DNA of 64,000 bases from Strigamia acuminata (lineage: Eukaryota > Arthropoda > Chilopoda > Geophilomorpha > Linotaeniidae), in assembly GCA_949358305.1 (NCBI GenBank), contig OX442314.1, positions 26,459,118 through 26,523,117 of the forward strand, in the 5' to 3' direction. The translations under genes were made by a program, and so were the position numbers. The notes below the pieces were generated by a model that worked only from the letters and a program-made list of their open reading frames with translations, was not told the origin of the DNA and searched no databases. Positions 60,606 to 64,000 of this stretch are shown piece by piece. Positions within the stretch are counted from its first letter, which is position 1. Each line of letters begins with the position of its first letter.

Positions 60606-63441
60606 TTATTTAGGCAACATGTCCGTTGAATGATCGTTTGGATCTTTGTGCTCTGTGACGGTGCACAAAGATCGGCCGGCGTTTGGTCCTGACCGGAAGC
60701 CAGGGTTGATGTGGAGCCACACTTGCTTTATGCGGTCTACACCATCCCTTCGTCCAAAACCCATCTCGAAATACTCCTGCGGGTCTTGAGGCGTAATTCG
60801 GGCGAACACCAGGCGTTGATGTAGGATCCACGGCTGTTGTTCCTTGATGTGGTTTTCCAGCCACGCGAGGACTCGGTTGCATAAATCTTCGCTGTTCTGG
60901 AGAATCGTTTTCGTCGCGCTCGTTATGTAGCAAAAGGCGTATAACGAGCGCAAACGTTGATAGGCGGTGAGGTGGGTGGCCATATTTGATCCCCTATCTC
61001 TCGGCGGCGAATCCTTTGGAGGAGGCGGCGGTGGTGGCGACTTCTTGCAGATCGAGAGGGATCTGGATCTGCGCGAAGCCGGGGCGCGCGTCTTTGGTCT
61101 GGCACCGCTGGCCACAGGCACGACGAACTCGCGATCGTCGCTGTCGAGCCACTCCATTGGAGACGAGATGTTGCAACTCGGTGCCTCGGTTGCACGGGAA
61201 ACACTCGACGTTGCCGTGATGGCAGCGTGGAGTGGAGCTGCGGATGACGGTGGTGCGCCAGCGGGACGGGCGGTGGCTCGTTCCGTTGTGCGCTGCTGCT
61301 TCAGTGTAGCCCATTCCTGCCGTAGTCGAATGGCGGATCCAGCCGGAGTTTCGCCAGTCGCCTCGGCTTGTTGCGTCAATTCGGCGAGCATCGTTGGAGG
61401 ATCGGGGCGAACTGACTCCCAATCGCCCAGCAAGGCTCGTGGAAGCCCTAACGGCACGGTCCACAATCGAGTGGCGGCCGCCAGAGCAATCTGTGGGTCG
61501 GGAAAGACTCCTTGGAACAGGATTCGAAGAAGTCCCTCCGACAACTTCCTGTTCATCTTCTGCAGCGCCCGTTGCAGTTGCTTGTCGGACTTGCACGACG
61601 CAAGCTCTCGCGCAAGCCATTGCCATTCCTTCTCACCTTCGCGGATCTGAGCGAGTTGGTATTCGTCCAGATGCGCGAGGTACATCGCTTGGGCTGTCTC
61701 GGGAAACGATGAGAATCGCCTCCAGAGATCAGCGCACTCCTGTGCTGGAAATGGTTCGGGAGGAACGTATCCCTCGAAACGGATGACAGTTGTCACTTGT
61801 GGCACGGGCACAGACGTATCGGGTCGCATGTCGCTGGTGACTGGACGGCAAGCGAACGGCAAAGAGGTGTTGACGTCTCCTTGACCGGCTTACAATGCGG
61901 CGATGCGTTGATCTTCTTTCGCTATCTCGTCCGACCAGTCAATCCGGCCGGAGGAGGAAGCGCTAAGCTGTGAAGCGTTGGACCTTTCTTCACGCGACGA
62001 GAGTGAACTCCTCGTGGAAGATTGGCGCGATTGCACTCGAGGTCGGCTTCGGGATGTGGGTCTCGACACGGACTTCGAATGTCTTTTTGGCGGCGTCGAC
62101 TCGCGTCGGTGATGTGAGCGATGACGAGCTTTCTGGAGTGGAGGTAACCCTCCAATGGCGCCTTCCCCCGACGACTGTGTTGGGGAGGAGCGACGGCCAC
62201 TGTAGGGCGACCTCGATGATCGTGACCTCGACGTGGAGCGCGGTGGCACCACGTGGATGGTGGAAGCGACCTGTACCCGGGGCTCGGGCTCTGGATACGG
62301 GTTTGGCACGAAATCAGCATGGAAACATCCGCCCATGGCTAGTTGATGCATCTCCGATTGGCATGTCGGCACCCAACGTTTCTTTCCGTCTGTGGTTGGC
62401 CGGAAAGATTCGTGGTAGAGGCGCACAACCTCGGCCTTGGTTTGATCAAGACGTTGGAAAATGTCCTCCAAAATCTGTCGACGCTCCCACGCAGGAGCGT
62501 TGAAATAACGGCGATGGTCTCGCGTTTCTTGAGCGATCACTACGAAGGCGAAGTCGAGCAACACGTTTCGTAGTGGTCCGAAGGTGTCGCGCTTCATTGC
62601 CCATTCGAGGGCGTCGCGATGACCGAATCCATCGATTAAATAGGCGATCCGAAACTTTGTTCCCCATCGCTTGTTTAAGGCTTTGGAGAATTTGTGTCGG
62701 GCCGCCCAAAACGTCAGTCTTCCTTTAGACTTGATGATTTCTGGCGGCAATGCATGTCGCCAGACTCCAGGAGCTGTTGGAACATCGGGGTGCAGTTCGA
62801 GATGTGTTTCCCGAAGCTGGATGATCTGTAAAATATTCGAAGAAATAATTAAAATCCATTTTTTCGCTAAAATTAATTATTTCCGAATTTTCAGTGAATA
62901 AAATCACGGGTGAGATTTCATTCGACGGTTTAGATTCGTTAAATTTTTCAAAACATTTGAAAAATCGTGAAAAACGTTGTCTCTGACGGCTATGTTTCAG
63001 TGTTTGGAGCGTTACCGTAGCAACGCCTCAAAAATGAGACACAGCGCCATCTGATGGTAAAAATGGCGGCGTCTTCTTGCGAAGACGTTACCAACGAACT
63101 TTTTGCTTTTTCCGAGTGAAAATGCACTTTTAATTACTTTTCATGACTGAAAGGTAATTTTATTTTAAATTATTTACCCGTTCGTGTCTCTGTGCACGAG
63201 TTTCGCCGTTTGGATCGGCGAATAGGCCTCCTCGTAGTTGTGGTCGGGGCGGCGTGACTGGCAAACGGGCTGCAGCGTCGGCCAGAGCGGCTTGAGCTTC
63301 GGCTGACGCTTCGGCGGATGCCTCGGTGACATCCACGGATGCATTCGAGGTGTTTGCGGAACCAAGCAACGTCGAATTTGTTTCTAATTCGAGGCTGTTG
63401 GCGCCGGCTTCGCTTCCTTCTTTCGGTTCCTCTTCTTCCAT
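60606..63441 (-). pseudogene. third gene (ORF3) of second element, one in-frame stop
   Basis: Proposed exons 63441-63178 (88 residues, starting MEEEEPKEG) and 62825-60606, phase 0 (CGG/GTAAAT donor; ATTTTACAG acceptor). After the acceptor it matches the ORF3 of the first element: QLRETHLELHPDV … KFSKALNKRW, RNVLLDFAF, GLPRALLGDWESVRPDPP, WILHQRLV, QVWLHINPG, VTEHKDPNDHS. A Pro run and Arg/Ser-rich linkers lie between, as in the first copy. A single TAA at 61,890-61,892 interrupts the otherwise open frame between the N-terminal and C-terminal blocks. It is either a disabling mutation, a programmed readthrough or a split into two proteins. No envelope features are seen. Confidence 0.72.
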
Positions 63442-63647
63442 TTGAACGACTAATCCAAATGGAAAAGAAAAACGAAAATTAATTTATTAGTTTTTCCTTG
63501 GAAAATTCCAAAGAAAAAACTACTTACAATCGGAGATTCTGGGACAATTAATCCTGTCGTTTCGCTTTTGGTTTGGGATGAGCACTTAACACACGTGTGA
63601 GATCGAAGTGAACTCAGACGCGAAGTGATCAGTTCAAATACCGGAAG
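63442..63647 (-). other. spacer between pol end and ORF3 of second element
   Basis: About 200 bases without a supported frame, corresponding to the 480-base spacer in the first element. Confidence 0.4.
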
Positions 63648-64000
63648 TTACGTTTGGGTAACGTCGCGGTTAGTGACGTCATCCAATCTTATTGTTTGAT
63701 TGGTTTGCGTATGGCTTGGGGAATTGCTCCTTACGTCATACGGCTGATCCCTGGATCTCGAGGTTATCGAGGGGAGAAGACACATGTTGTTTTTTCCTCT
63801 CGGTTTACGAGTCCGAAGATTATATCTCTTTGTCGGTGAGGGATTTATTGTATTTAAATTGCCGTCTTCATTGTCATCGGAGACTGAGTCAGATGAGTCT
63901 TTTATTTCAGATGTTTTTTGTTTCTTTTCTAAAAACACCTTTTTATTTAATTTTTTAGCAATTTCAAGCTTTTTGAAACTGTCACGAAGTTCAACGTCGT
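63648..64000 (-). CDS. C-terminal end of pol-like polyprotein, partial
   Basis: The frame is open from the window edge to the stop at 63,648, about 117 residues. It begins with a charged helical stretch (RDSFKKLEIAKKLNKKVF), then an acidic part and the motif KRYNLRTRKPRG. Such an Arg-rich tail after an acidic region resembles the end of Pol in the first element (HHLRPRGSNP). The identity is inferred mainly from position. Confidence 0.5.
   Translation of the reverse strand, partial: DVELRDSFKKLEIAKKLNKKVFLEKKQKTSEIKDSSDSVSDDNEDGNLNTINPSPTKRYNLRTRKPRGKNNMCLLPSITSRSRDQPYDVRSNSPSHTQTNQTIRLDDVTNRDVTQT

Larger units (their letters stand above)
59553..64000 (-). mobile_element. second Ty3/gypsy-like element with ORF3, partial
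   Basis: Order on the minus strand: end of a pol-like frame (64,000-63,648), third gene (63,441-60,606), polypurine tract and LTR. The same order as in the 13.5 kb element and a homologous third gene show a shared lineage, but the sequences are strongly diverged. The 5' part lies beyond the window. It sits in IR gene B after exon 8, opposite in orientation to the gene. Confidence 0.75.

Noticed and set aside
60967-61650. 227-codon plus-strand frame opposite ORF3 of the second element
   Set aside because: GC-rich antisense shadow; the minus-strand frame has homology to the first element.

Overview
This window is nuclear DNA from an invertebrate, most likely an arthropod. The genes are intron-rich, with GT/AG splice sites and 60 bp to 2 kb introns full of AT-rich minisatellites. 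Two tandem chemosensory ionotropic receptor (IR) genes point to a protostome and favour an arthropod. The species cannot be told from the sequence. Exon borders below were worked out by hand from reading frame, splice sites and family conservation. No alignment program was run.

Layout. 0.4-8.5 kb (+): a 15-exon gene for a large, repeat-rich, disordered protein that I do not recognise. 8.6-11.9 kb (-): WDR36/UTP21 without its C-terminal domain. 12.3-12.7 kb (-): that missing C-terminal tail, lying upstream of the gene it belongs to. 13.0-18.0 kb (-): PWP2/UTP1. 18.1-21.1 kb (+): HDAC3, divergent from PWP2 across 140 bp. 21.3-23.3 kb (-): ERCC8/CSA. 24.5-27.8 kb (-): DCAF7/WDR68. 28.7-33.5 kb (+): LMBRD2. 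34.6-40.4 kb (+): IR gene A, complete. 42.6-59.3 kb (+): IR gene B, broken by transposons.

Transposons. A 13.5 kb Ty3/gypsy-type LTR element (44,850-58,371) sits inside coding exon 5 of IR gene B. It has 996 bp LTRs with no difference seen, a 4 bp target duplication, intact gag and pol ORFs joined by a -1 frameshift signal, and a long third ORF after pol. A second, diverged element of the same architecture enters on the minus strand at about 59.55 kb and runs off the window end. It carries a homologous third ORF. In both elements the homology of the third ORF starts at a splice acceptor behind a short acidic first exon. I do not recognise this protein family. It has no clear envelope features, and it is the best candidate here for something undescribed. 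Several non-autonomous DNA transposons lie in introns, two of them with 8 bp hAT-type target duplications.

How the genes relate. WDR36 and PWP2 are both UTP-B subunits of the small-subunit processome and lie next to each other on one strand. ERCC8 and DCAF7 are both WD40 substrate receptors of CUL4-DDB1 ligases and are also neighbours. HDAC3 (corepressor deacetylase) and LMBRD2 (polytopic membrane protein) are housekeeping genes without an obvious link to these.
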